Below, in pieces: positions 13,801 to 23,589 of a stretch of DNA of 64,000 nucleotides (positions are counted from its first letter, which is position 1; the number at the start of each line of letters is the position of its first letter). The DNA comes from Termitomyces sp. T153 (lineage: Eukaryota > Basidiomycota > Agaricomycetes > Agaricales > Lyophyllaceae). Under the pieces are notes generated by a model. The model made no database searches and was not told the origin of the DNA. It worked only from the letters and a program-made list of their open reading frames with translations. The stretch is taken from positions 1-64,000 of the forward strand of contig JACKQL020000081.1 in assembly GCA_018296165.2 (NCBI GenBank), given 5' to 3'. Made by a program: the position numbers and the translations under genes.

Positions 13801-15775
13801 CCACCAAGGGCTGTCTAGAGCGAGTGTTCTTGCCAGTGTCATCAATTTTTGCGATCTGTGCAGTGATATCTTTGTACACCTCAAGTTTGGGTGAATACTG
13901 GAAAGTGCGCAACAGATCTAGGCGGTGACCACCATTGCCCAGAACAGGCATCTGCATTTTCTGCTCCTCAGTTGCATCTGCTAGTGTGAGTCCCTTCCAG
14001 CCTGGCAAGAATTCAATCATCTGCATATCTCTGGTATTGAAGGTCAGAGATTCCATTTTGATAGTCTGCTTGCTGACAAGAACATATATAGCATGTTCCA
14101 CAGAATGATTGTGAAGGTCTTGTCCATTGTTAAGAGCTGTCCACATGTCCTTGAGATCTTTATAATGTTGGGGGCGGCTGTTAATGAGAGCTCTTTGAAG
14201 CTGTGCAATCAATCCAAAGCCAAGATCACAGAGTGCAGGCCAGTAACAGTAGCCCATGACAGCTGCCAAGATAATATCATGAAAGGTTTGTCGTTCCTTC
14301 ACAGAATCCAAAGCAACTGCAGTCAGCTCCTCTGCCTCATCCAGTTTTCTTTGAGCCTTTTTAAGAGCTTTAGGAATCTAAAAAGCTAGCTGAATAGAAC
14401 ATATAACAGGTTTAACAATTTCTTCCAACCTGTTTATCCAGATTTGTGATGCTTCCAATTGTGGTTTTTCTGGGCTAAAAGTATTTCTTAGAATCTGCTC
14501 TGAGCAGTTTATAAGATAAGCAGAAAATACCTTGCTAGCTCCGGAATCACTAGTTTTAGTAGACTGACAATGGATCTTAGAATCTGCTCTGAGCAGTTTA
14601 TAAGATAAGCAGAAAATACCTTGCTAGCTCCGGAATCAGTGGCCTTGATGGACTGACAATAGATCTTAGAATCTGCTCTGGACAGTTTCTAAGATAGGTA
14701 GAAAATACCTTGCTGGTGCCGGAATCACTGGCTTTGATGGACTGACAATGGATCTTAGAATCTGCTCTGAGCAGTTTATAAGATAAGCAGAAAATACCTT
14801 GCTGGTGCCAGAATCACTGGCTTTGGTAGACTGACAATGGATCTTAGAATCTGCTATGAGCAGTTTATAAGATCAGTAGAAAATACCTTGCTGGTTCCAG
14901 AATCAGTGGCCTTGGTAGACTGACAATGGATCTTAGAATCTGCTCTGAGCAGTTTATAAGATAAGTAGAAAATACCTTGCTGGTGCCAGAATCACTGGCT
15001 TTGATGGACTGACAATGGATCTTAGAATCTGCTCTGAGCAGTTTATAAGATAAGCAGAAAATACCTTGCTAGCTCCGGAATCAGTGGCCTTGATGGACTG
15101 ACAATAGATCTTAGAATCTGCTCTGGACAGTTTCTAAGATAGGTAGAAAATACCTTGCTGGTGCCGGAATCACTGGCTTTAATGGACTGACAATGGATCT
15201 TAGAATCTGCTCTGAGCAGTTTATAAGATAAGCAGAAAATACCTTGCTGGTGCCGGAAACAGTGGCCTTGGTAGTAGACTGACAATGGATCCTAGAATCT
15301 GCTCTGAGCAGTTTATAAGATAAGTAGAAAATACCTTGCTGGTGCCGGAATCACTGGCTTTGGTAGACTGACAATAGATCTTAGAATCTGCTCTGAGCAG
15401 TTTGTAAGATAGGTAGAAAATACCTTGCTAGTGCCGGAATCACTGGCTTTGGTAGACTGACAATGTATCTTAGAATCTACTCTGAGCAGTTTATAAGATA
15501 AGCAGAAAATACCTTGCTGATTCCAGAATCACTGGCTTTAGTAGACTGACAATGGATCTTAGAATCTGCTCTGAGCAGTTTATAAGATAAGCAGAAAATA
15601 CCTTGCTAGCTCCGGAATCAGTGGCCTTGGTAGACTGACAATGGATCTTAGAATCTGCTCTGAGCAGTTTCTAAGATAAGTGGAAAATACCTTGGAGGAT
15701 GACTAAAAGAAGGAAAATGTGGAAATCAGCAAACAATCACTTTAAAAAGTAAATGGACAGTACTTGAGATGCCAT
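10818..15775 (-). CDS. Gene B: paralog of gene A with 13 amplified microexons
   Basis: Function not recognised. Exons read leftward: 15764-15775 (MASQ), 15691-15702 (SSSK), 13 microexons between 15634 and 14531, then 14430-14474, 13735-14377, 12763-13676, 11739-12707, 11357-11687, 11227-11304, 11099-11173 and 10818-11044. They sum to 3738 nt, 1245 residues, with all phases compatible. The body shares with gene A the motifs VLGNGGHRL, VTWVAKxLDL, ASNKLIFQV, EESMIM and WHSPENMxLLNR. The two therefore descend from one ancestor, and shared intron positions show the duplication kept the exon plan. The N-terminus gains about 144 residues of Ser/Thr/Lys-rich repeat from the microexons. The Asp/Glu-rich tract of gene A is absent. 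A GNGxHR motif at about 13940-13960 could be ParB-like, which is speculative. Confidence 0.82.
14531..15690 (-). repeat. 89-bp tandem array: 33-nt exon plus 56-nt hairpin intron, 13 units
   Basis: Each unit on the minus strand is one exon coding an 11-residue peptide such as STKASDSGTSK, then GTATTTTCTG, an imperfect palindrome and CCATTGTCAG. Exon units start (plus-strand left edge) at 14531, 14620, 14709, 14798, 14887, 14976, 15065, 15154, 15243, 15335, 15424, 15513 and 15602. The unit at 15243 has one extra codon (36 nt). Both splice sites are kept in every unit. No exon carries a stop or a frameshift. Because the exon is a multiple of three and the introns are phase 0, units can be gained, lost or skipped without breaking the frame. 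This explains the spurious long open frame at 15043-15285. Confidence 0.9.
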
Positions 15776-16560
15776 TGATCTTATCGCTTATGTAATCAAG
15801 AACAGATGATTCCTTTTAAGGATGGTAGTGGTTGAATGTTAAGAAGACAATTGAAACTCAGCTGAAATTTGATCTAGTGACTTTAGGGCAGGTCAGTAAT
15901 TTGATCATGTGATCTTCAATGTGAACCAAAGGAAGCAAACCTTGAGGAATAGCAAAAGAATTAAAATGATTCTATCTTATAATTTGACTTGGGCAAATAA
16001 TAAGACTGAGCTATTAGAACAGATTAGTGATCAGATAATGACTGATGCAAACAATAATAAGAATAAGTTGTAAGATCCATAAAATGTGTATTAATTGTTG
16101 GTTTTATGAATTTTAAGCAGACAATTACTAGTAGGATTAAGCTTTCACTTTGATAAAAGTGGGACACATTCCAAAATATTACTTGTCTGAAGACTGTGAG
16201 TTATTGTCAAGTTGCTTAAATGATTCATGCAATGCTTAGTACTGCTCATCCAAATATACAGACAAGTAAGAAGGGACCAAAAGCAGCTGAGAGCCATAGA
16301 ATTTTTGAAAGGGGGCCCAATCAGATTTGAACACAGAAATCACTAAGTTTGTAGGAAAGATGTCTATCATGCTGTCTTGAAAACTAACCATTTGAAATCT
16401 GAAGCTTAAAGCTAGAATCTAATTGCTGGGAACTTTGACAATTCTGGATAATTTCATAAGCTCAGCCCCAGCTATGAGCCAAGTTTCTAGTAATACAGAC
16501 AATCCACCTTCTAATAGCCTAAAGCAGAGTGGCAAGAGCAGTCCAGGTCAATGTTATCTT
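15691..16560. repeat. Left copy of long direct repeat (gene B 5' end and upstream DNA)
   Basis: This segment, from gene B exon 2 through its promoter and beyond, is repeated nearly base for base at 18,944-19,813 (constant offset 3253). Only scattered substitutions are visible, for example near 16,314 versus 19,567. Outside gene B exons 1-2 it has no coding frame. Such high identity suggests a recent tandem duplication or ongoing homogenisation. Confidence 0.85.
15776..15914 (-). promoter_or_regulatory. Gene B upstream boxes
   Basis: TTACATAA (15788-15795, minus strand) sits 12 bases upstream of the gene B ATG. The 12-bp palindrome GATCATGTGATC lies at 15903-15914, with a GGGCAGGTCAGT stretch at 15889-15900. 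The same boxes recur upstream of genes A and C. An identical copy of this promoter lies about 3253 bp to the right, upstream of the truncated gene B copy. Confidence 0.5.
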
Positions 16561-18506
16561 AGAAAATGTCTAGGTTAGATTCTAAGTCTGGACCAATGCC
16601 ATCTCAGAAAAGGACCAGATAAGGTCCTAAGCTGTGAGGATCATTGGGATCAACTATCTTGAAAAAGAACCAAGTCAGGTCCTGAGCTATGAGGATTGCT
16701 GGAATTGCTCAGCCAAGATGATCCCTCAAGAGCAGTCCAGACTAATGCTATCTTAGAAAATGATCTGGTCAGATTCTAAGTCTAGGCCAATACCATCTTG
16801 AAAATGACTAGGTAAGATCCGAAGAGTGGGTATCACTGGGATCGCTCAGCCAAGATGATTCCTCAAAAGCAGTCCAGACCAATGCTATCTTAGAAGATGA
16901 CCAGGTTAGATTCTAAGACTAGGCTAAAAAAGGACTGGATAAGGTCTCTAAACTAGGGATCGCTGGGATTGCTTAGTCAAAATGATCCCTGAAGAGCAGT
17001 CCAGGCCAATGCTATCTTAGAAAATAACCAGGTCAGATTCTAAGTCAAGGATGGCTGGGATTGCTCAGCAACTCCTGGCAATCCCATAGCAATCCCTTAG
17101 TGTGAGCCCTCCTGAAGCCCAAAAACGGTAGCAAGAGCAGGCCGAGCCAATTTTATCTTAGAAAATGACTAGGTAAGATCCTAAGAGTGGGTATCGCTAG
17201 GATCGGTCAGCCAAGATGATCCCTCAAAAGCAGTCCCGACCAATGCTATCTTAGAAAATGACCAGATTAGATTCTAAGACTAGGCTAAAAAAGGACTGGA
17301 TAACGTCCCTAAACTAGGGATCGCTGGGATCGCTCAGTCAAAATGATCCCTCAAAAGCAGTCCAGACCAATGCTATCTTAGAAAATGACCAGATTAGATT
17401 CTAAGACTAGGCTAAAAAAGAACTGTATAACGTCCCTAAACTGGGGATCACTGGGATCGCTCAGCCAAGATGATCCCTCAAAAGCAGTCCTGACCAATGC
17501 TATCCTAGAAAATAACCAGGTCAGATTCTAAGTCAAGGATGGCTGGGATCACTCAGCGACTCCTGGCAATCCCACAGCAATTCCTTAAAGTGAGCCCTCC
17601 TGGAGCCCAAAAACAGTGGCAAGGGCAGTCCAAGCCAATTTTATCTTAGAAAATAACCAAGTAAGATCCTAAGAGTGGGTATCGCCAGGTCAGATTCTAA
17701 GTCAAGGATGGCTGGGATCACTCAGCGACTCCTGGCAATCCCACAGCAATCCCTTATAGTGAGCCCTCCCGGAGCCCAAAAACAGTGGCAAGGGCAGTCC
17801 AAGCCAATTTTATCTTAGAAAATAACCAAGTAAGATCCTAAGAGTGGGTATCGCTGGGATCGCTCAGCCAAGATGATCCCTCAAAAGCAGTCCCAACCAA
17901 TGCTATCTTAGAAAATGACCAGATTAGATTCTAAGACTAGGCTAAAAAAGGACTGGATAACGTCCCTAAACTGGGGATCACTGGGATCGCTCAGCCAAGA
18001 TGATCCCTCAAGAGCAGTCCAGACCAATTCTATCTTAGAAAATAACCAGGTCAGATTCTAAGTCAAGGATGGCTGGGATCACTCAGCGACTCCTGGCAAT
18101 CCCACAGCAATCCCTTAAAGTGAGCCCTCCTGGAGCCCAAAAACAGTGGCAAGGGCAGTCCAAGCCAATTTTATCTTAGAAAATAACCAAGTAAGATCCT
18201 AAGAGTGGGTATCGCTGGGATCGCTCAGCCAAGATGATCCCTCAAAAGCAGTCCAGGCCAATGCTATCTTAGAAAATGACCTGGTCAGATTCTAAGTCTA
18301 GGATGGCTGGGATCGCTCAGCGACTCCTGGCGATCCCACAGCAATCCCTCAAAGTGAGCCCTCCTGGAGCCCAAAAACAGTGGCAAGACCAGGCCAAGCC
18401 AATTTTATCTTAGAAAATGACCAGATGAGATCCTAAGAGTGGGTATCGCCGGGATCGCGGGAAGGATCGCTACCACGGTGGGTATTCCGGCGATGTATAT
18501 AACTAG
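16540..18506. repeat. Satellite block 1 carrying intron-type palindromes
   Basis: The block is made of diverged 100-250 bp monomers. Phrases such as GATCCCTCAAAAGCAGTCC, GGGATCGCTCAGC and CTCCTGGCAATCCC recur many times. Nearly every monomer contains ATCTTAGAAAATGACC followed at once by AGGTCAGATTCTAAG, the same inverted repeat as the introns of genes A-C. The block ends in a unique tail, GGAAGGATCGCTACCACGG through GATGTATATAACTAGT (18,461-18,506). There is no coding frame. Confidence 0.85.
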
Positions 18507-19028
18507 TGCCGGAATCACTGGCTTTGGTAGACTGACAATGTATCTTAGAATCTGCTCTGAGCAGTTTATAAGATCAGTAGAAAATACCTTGCTGGTTCCA
18601 GAATCAGTGGCCTTGGTAGACTGACAATGGATCTTAGAATCTGCTCTGAGCAGTTTATAAGATAAGTAGAAAATACCTTGCTAGTGCCGGAATCACTGGC
18701 TTTGGTAGACTGACAATGTATCTTAGAATCTACTCTGAGCAGTTTATAAGATAAGCAGAAAATACCTTGCTGATTCCAGAATCACTGGCTTTAGTAGACT
18801 GACAATGGATCTTAGAATCTGCTCTGAGCAGTTTATAAGATAAGCAGAAAATACCTCGCTAGCTCCGGAATCAGTGGCCTTGGTAGACTAACAATGGATC
18901 TTAGAATCTGCTCTGAGCAGTTTATAAGATAAGTAGAAAATACCTTGGAGGATGACTAAAAGAAGGAAAATGTGGAAATCAGCAAACAATCACTTTAAAA
19001 AGTAAATGGACAGTACTTGAGATGCCAT
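18499..19028 (-). pseudogene. Truncated 5' copy of gene B
   Basis: This copy has gene B exon 1 (19,017-19,028), exon 2 (18,944-18,955) and four complete microexons (18,588, 18,677, 18,766 and 18,855). A fifth microexon is cut at the junction near 18,503, where satellite block 1 ends in CTAGTG. The promoter is present, so it could be transcribed, but the body of the protein is missing. Its three right-hand microexons match those at 15424-15634. Those further left match other units of the array, which points to unequal exchange within it. Confidence 0.8.
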
Positions 19029-19813
19029 TGATCTTATCGCTTATGTAATCAAGAACAGATGATTCCTTTTAAGGATGGTAGTGGTTGAATGTTAAGAAGA
19101 CAATTGAAACTCAGCTGAAATTTGATCTAGTGACTTTAGGGCAGGTCAGTAATTTGATCATGTGATCTTCAATGTGAACCAAAGGAAGCAAACCTTGAGG
19201 AATAGCAAAAGAATTAAAATGATTCTATCTTATAATTTGACTTGGGCAAATAATAAGACTGAGCTATTAGAACAGATTAGTGATCAGATAATGACTGATG
19301 CAAACAATAATAAGAATAAGTTGTAAGATCCATAAAATGTGTATTAATTGTTGGTTTTATGAATTTTAAGCAGACAATTACTAGTAGGATTAAGCTTTCA
19401 CTTTGATAAAAGTGGGACACATTCCAAAATATTACTTGTCTGAAGACTGTGAGTTATTGTCAAGTTGCTTAAATGATTCATGCAATGCTTAGTACTGCTC
19501 ATCCAAATATACAGACAAGTAAGAAGGGACCAAAAGCAGCTGAGAGCCATAGAATTTTTGAAAGGAGGCCCAATCAGATTTGAACACAGAAATCACTAAG
19601 TTTGTAGGAAAGATGTCTATCATGCTGTCTTGAAAACTAACCATTTGAAATCTGAAGCTTAAAGCTAGAATCTAATTGCTGGGAACTTTGACAATTCTAG
19701 ATGATTTTATAAGCTCAGCCCCAGCTATGAGCCAAGTTTCTAGTAATACAGGCAATCCGCCTTCTAATAGCCTAAAGCAGAGTGGCAAGAGCAGTCTAGG
19801 TCAATGTTATCTT
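18944..19813. repeat. Right copy of long direct repeat
   Basis: This is the partner of 15,691-16,560 at a fixed offset of 3253 bp. Genes are absent apart from the truncated gene B start. Confidence 0.85.
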
Positions 19814-20605
19814 AGAAAATGTCTAGGTTAGATTCTAAGTCTGGACCAATGCCATCTCAGAAAAGGACCAGATAAGGTCCTAAGCTGTGAGGATCACTGG
19901 GATCAACTATCTTGAAAAAGAACCAAGTCAGGTCCTGAGCCATAAGGATTGCTGGGATTGCTCAGCCAAGATGATCCCTCAAGAGCAGTCCAGACTAATG
20001 CTATCTTAGAAAATGACCAGGTTAGATTCTAAGACTAGGCTAAAAAAGAACTGGATAAGGTCCCTAAACTGGGGATCGCTGGGATCGCTCAGCCAAGATG
20101 ATCCCTCAAGAGCAGTCCAGACTAATGCTATCCTAGAAAATAACCAGGTCAGATTCTAAGTCAAGGATGGCTGGGATCACTCAGCGACTCCTGGCAATCC
20201 CACAGCAATTCCTTAAAGTGAGCCCTCCTGGAGCCCAAAAACAGTGGCAAGGGCAGTCCAAGCCAATTTTATCTTAGAAAATAACCAAGTAAGATCCTAA
20301 GAGTGGGTATCGCTGGGATTGCTCAGCCATGATGATCCCTCAAAAGCAGTCCAGGCCAATGCTATCTTAGAAAATGACCTGGTCAGATTCTAAGTCTAGG
20401 ATGGCTGGGATCGCTCAGCGACTCCTGGCGATCCCACAGCAATCCCTCAAAGTGAGCCCTCCTGGAGCCCAAAAATGGTGGCAAGACCAGGCCAAGCCAA
20501 TTTTATCTTAGAAAATGACCAGATGAGATCCTAAGAGTGGGTATCGCCGGGATCGCGGGAAGGATCGCTACCACGGTGGGTATTCCGGCGATGTATATAA
20601 CTAGT
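19790..20605. repeat. Satellite block 2 carrying intron-type palindromes
   Basis: This is a shorter version of block 1 with fewer monomers. It uses the same monomer phrases and the same ATCTTAGAA...TTCTAAG palindromes, and it ends in the same tail (GGAAGGATCGCTACCACGG through TATATAACTAGT at 20,560-20,605). The difference in monomer number between blocks indicates unequal crossing over. Confidence 0.85.
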
Positions 20606-21868
20606 GGACAGAGACTGGATGCTAGAGAAAATAATTACAGTAATGCATTCCTAGATGATTATTAGACGTTAAGTAGGACTGTGAGTGCAGCAAATCCATG
20701 TTCCAACTGGAATACAACTGGCAGAGAAGTTTCACTTGATGCAAAGCACAATAACTGTGGTGATGCATTCCAAGATGATTGTTGGAAGTTTGGCATATTA
20801 AGTAGTTGTGCAAGTCTGTCAGCAGTCCAGCTACAAGACTAGAGATACAATAATTCTACTGATGGATTCTGAGATGATTATTGGATGACTGGCTGGATTG
20901 AGTAGTTGCACAAGTTCATGAGTGCAGATTGGAACTGAAATCCAACCAGGAAATAATTTCCACAATGTCTTACTAGATCATTATTGAATGTTTGACCAAA
21001 TGACATGGTTCAATGAGTGCTGCTCAAAGTCAAACAAGTACTGATACAAGTCCAGCACAAGTGCAACTTGAATCAAAGTACAAGTGGACTGGCTTGTGCC
21101 AGAGGCAATAATTACTATGATGCATTCCTAGATGATTATTGGAGGATTAGCTAGATGAAGTAGCAATCCAAGTTCAATCAGTCCCACAAGTCCAGCTGTT
21201 GATTGCAGATCAAATAGTTCTAATCATGTCTTTCCAGATGACTATTCAATCTTTGGCTAGATGCAGTGTATTAAGAAGGCTTGCTGTCAGTCCAATAAGT
21301 ACTAATACAGGTCCAGTGCAGGCCCAACCTTGAATCAAGAAGTGAGTTGACTAAGAGCTGGTGTTGTAGTCAATAATCGCTGTCATGCATTCCTAGATCA
21401 TTATTGCACAATTGGCTGCGATCAGTCCAGTTGTGAGTAAAATAAGTGCAGTTACAAGTCCAGTGCCAGTCCAGCTAAAATATTACCACTAGTGGACTGA
21501 GAGTTGATGCAACACATAATTATTATGTGAATCAATTCAAGAACATAATTCTAGTGATCCATTCCCTGCTGATTATTCAACATTTAAGTCCAACAAGTCC
21601 AACTGCCAGAGTTCCTATAAGGCATTCACAGATCATTATTGGAGGATTCAGTCCAACAAGTCCAGGTAGCACTCATTAATACAATAGAAAATAACTGTAC
21701 ACATGCATTCCCAGATGATTATTAGAAGATTTGCTGCATGGAGTGTTTGTGCAAGTCCAGCTGTCAGTCCAACAAGTCCAGGCAGGACTCATTAATACAA
21801 CAGAAAATAATCGTAGTGATGCATTCCCAGATGATTATTGAAAGATTTGCTGCATGGAGTAGTTGTGC
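20606..21868. repeat. Degenerate tandem repeat, about 100-120 bp, GATGATTATTGG motif
   Basis: Diverged monomers are marked by TGATGCATTCCTAGATGATT or close variants, near 20,640, 20,760, 20,860, 21,120, 21,380, 21,705 and 21,817, followed by AAGTAGTTGTGCAAGTCC-like text. The intron-type palindrome is absent, so this is a second, unrelated satellite. It has no coding frame. The copies become more alike toward the right. Confidence 0.75.
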
Positions 21869-21971
21869 GAGTCCAACGAGTCCAGCTGCGAGTCCAACAA
21901 GTCCAGCTGCGAGTCCAACAAGTCCAGCTGCGAGTCCTGCGAGTCCAGCTGCGAGTCCTGCGAGTCCAAGT
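21869..21971. repeat. 21-bp minisatellite, GAGTCCAACAAGTCCAGCTGC type
   Basis: About five units of 18-21 bp lie head to tail. The unit is an expansion of the GTCCAACAAGTCC phrase found singly in the neighbouring degenerate array. It creates artificial open frames of Ser/Cys/Glu repeats on both strands, which I do not regard as genes. Confidence 0.85.
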
Positions 21972-22115
21972 TGGACTCGCTGAGGTGGACCCTATACCAT
22001 AAAAGGCAACAACTTCCAAATCAAGAACGAGTCCGCGAGTCCTAAGTCAGGTCTGACTTTTGGAAACTATATAACTAGCTCCCTGTCATGCTCAGCGCGA
22101 GGCCGACGATCATCG

Positions 22116-22356
22116 TCACCAGGACCTGTGGAAGGTTTGAAGTCAAGAGATTAGGAAGTTGAGAAGGAAAGAACGAGGAAGCTCACCTGTTAGCAGCCTC
22201 ACATATACGGTTTGAAGATACGATCAACGTTGACCTGAGCGCCTTGGCGATGTTCCTGGCGCCCTGCTCTCTCGCAGAGAAATTGAGAAAACCGTCGAGA
22301 TGTTGAGGTGTCTGAGCACGGTGCTTGATCCGTATTCGAGGACTAGCAGTATTCAT
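22116..22356 (-). CDS. Possible small or truncated gene next to the element border
   Basis: An ATG at 22,354-22,356 opens a frame that runs to a good donor (GTGAGC). A 61-nt intron ends in CCACAG at 22,126, and a stop follows four codons later. The product would be about 61 residues, starting MNTASPRIRIKHRAQ. I do not recognise it. It ends within about 45 bp of the inferred element border, so it may be a host gene cut off by the element. Codon use is more GC-rich than in genes A-C. Confidence 0.3.
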
Positions 22357-23589
22357 CGTTACTTAGTTGAACGACCAAAAAGGAAAAAGGAACAAACTGT
22401 GCTGGACGCAGTACAAACACCATTGGTTCTTTGCCACTGCGGTGCCCAGATGCTTGCGACCACAGAAGGAACTTGATGATCTCAACTCGATGTCGATATA
22501 TGTACCAACACTGGCTTGGATCGCAGGAGATGAGAGCTTTGATAAACGCATCGTCTTCAGCCTTCATAGGAATCTCGTGTTCCCAAACAACTCAAGGGTC
22601 CAACATCATAACAGATGTGTCTTTGTACTTCCATTATGTCCCGGGCCTACTGAACGATCAACATGGATCAACGTGCCACCATGAAATGTAACAAGGAAAA
22701 TGCACAGTGCTTTTGAAATGAACAGTCTGTCCCATACATGACTCCATGGCCCATTACCAAGACCGTGGCAAGGACCTGCTACCTCGACACATTCAATGTC
22801 ACGATCCGTAATCCCGAGTTCTAGGTTGTTCATCTCTTGAATGGGTGGCCATGGAGTGAGCTAGGAAAGCTACACCTATAACCCCGTCTAAATATTAATA
22901 TGATGGTTTCCATTGGATATTTATAAAGGCTTACGTACCGATGCAATACACAAAACTATGGAAGGCCCTAGCCAGACATAGGATGACACGCTGAGCTGGC
23001 TGTTTGATTTTGCGCTGGAATTGTTTCCTAGGAGATCGCTCGCTCTAGCCCAGAACAGGCAAGCTAGCATATGATACCTAATATGAACATACAAAGTCAG
23101 GGCGAGAATAGAACTGTAAAAATACTTATGAACCAAAAAAAAAATAGAATCCGTTCGTGATCTCCGTTGCAAAAGAGTACTCATGTCGTGTATAGGATTT
23201 TTCACGGATCGTGCAGCGACGAACGCACTCCTGTTTGTGACTTCTGGCTCGTTGTAATTGAGGTAGAATGTAGACAGTCGCATGCAGTGAGTAGTTCGCC
23301 TTGAAAGTTTTCTGTCATTGGACGTGACGGAGACTTTCTTGCATTGCCATCAGCTCGGATTAGCTTTGGCCACAGGCCGAAGTACAATTCGGACCGGCAC
23401 GAACTCACAAGTGAGGCCGCAATGTCGAATTTCGGACGATCATTTAAAACATTGATAACGAAATAAGTACAAGCGCTTACATCAACGTACAATGACCACC
23501 TGAACTGCACACAAGTTCACAATACTCATTGGATATGTACAATGACAATGACTCCTCATAATCACCTCCCCCACACTCCCAAACCCAAT
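22357..23589. other. Intergenic, nothing recognised
   Basis: Only short unrelated open frames are present (for example minus strand 22,606-22,833 and 22,921-23,283). None has a recognisable motif or a consistent splice pattern. Remnants of the upstream gene or of other decayed genes cannot be excluded. Confidence 0.4.

Larger units (their letters stand above)
1..22075. mobile_element. Candidate large selfish element with three genes and its own satellites
   Basis: Seen: three leftward genes (A, C, B) share one intron type, one upstream box and an AT-rich composition. The DNA to their right is built from the same palindrome that sits in their introns. Sequence character changes near 22,075, where the 21-bp minisatellite stops and more GC-rich host-like DNA begins. 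The left end is outside the window, because gene A still runs at 233 and nothing terminal is visible at 1-232. Known: OrsD-type zinc fingers fused to RecQ-like helicases occur as high-copy and telomere-linked families in fungi. Inferred: the block is a mobile or subtelomeric selfish unit. I found no terminal inverted repeats, target-site duplication or telomere repeats, so the mechanism and the true borders are open. Confidence 0.55.

Noticed and set aside
15043..15285. An 80-codon minus-strand open frame over the 89-bp array
   Set aside because: It reads through exon and intron alike only because three repeat units happen to lack stops; the splice-site structure explains the region better.
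14487..15690. CRISPR-like array appearance (regular palindromic repeats with spacers)
   Set aside because: The organism is a eukaryote, and the 'spacers' are near-identical 33-nt coding exons with splice sites; this is an exon-intron array.
21738..22045. Ser/Pro/Ala and Cys/Glu/Ser repeat frames on both strands
   Set aside because: They are by-products of the 21-bp minisatellite; repeated frames exist on both strands with no start context or family motif.
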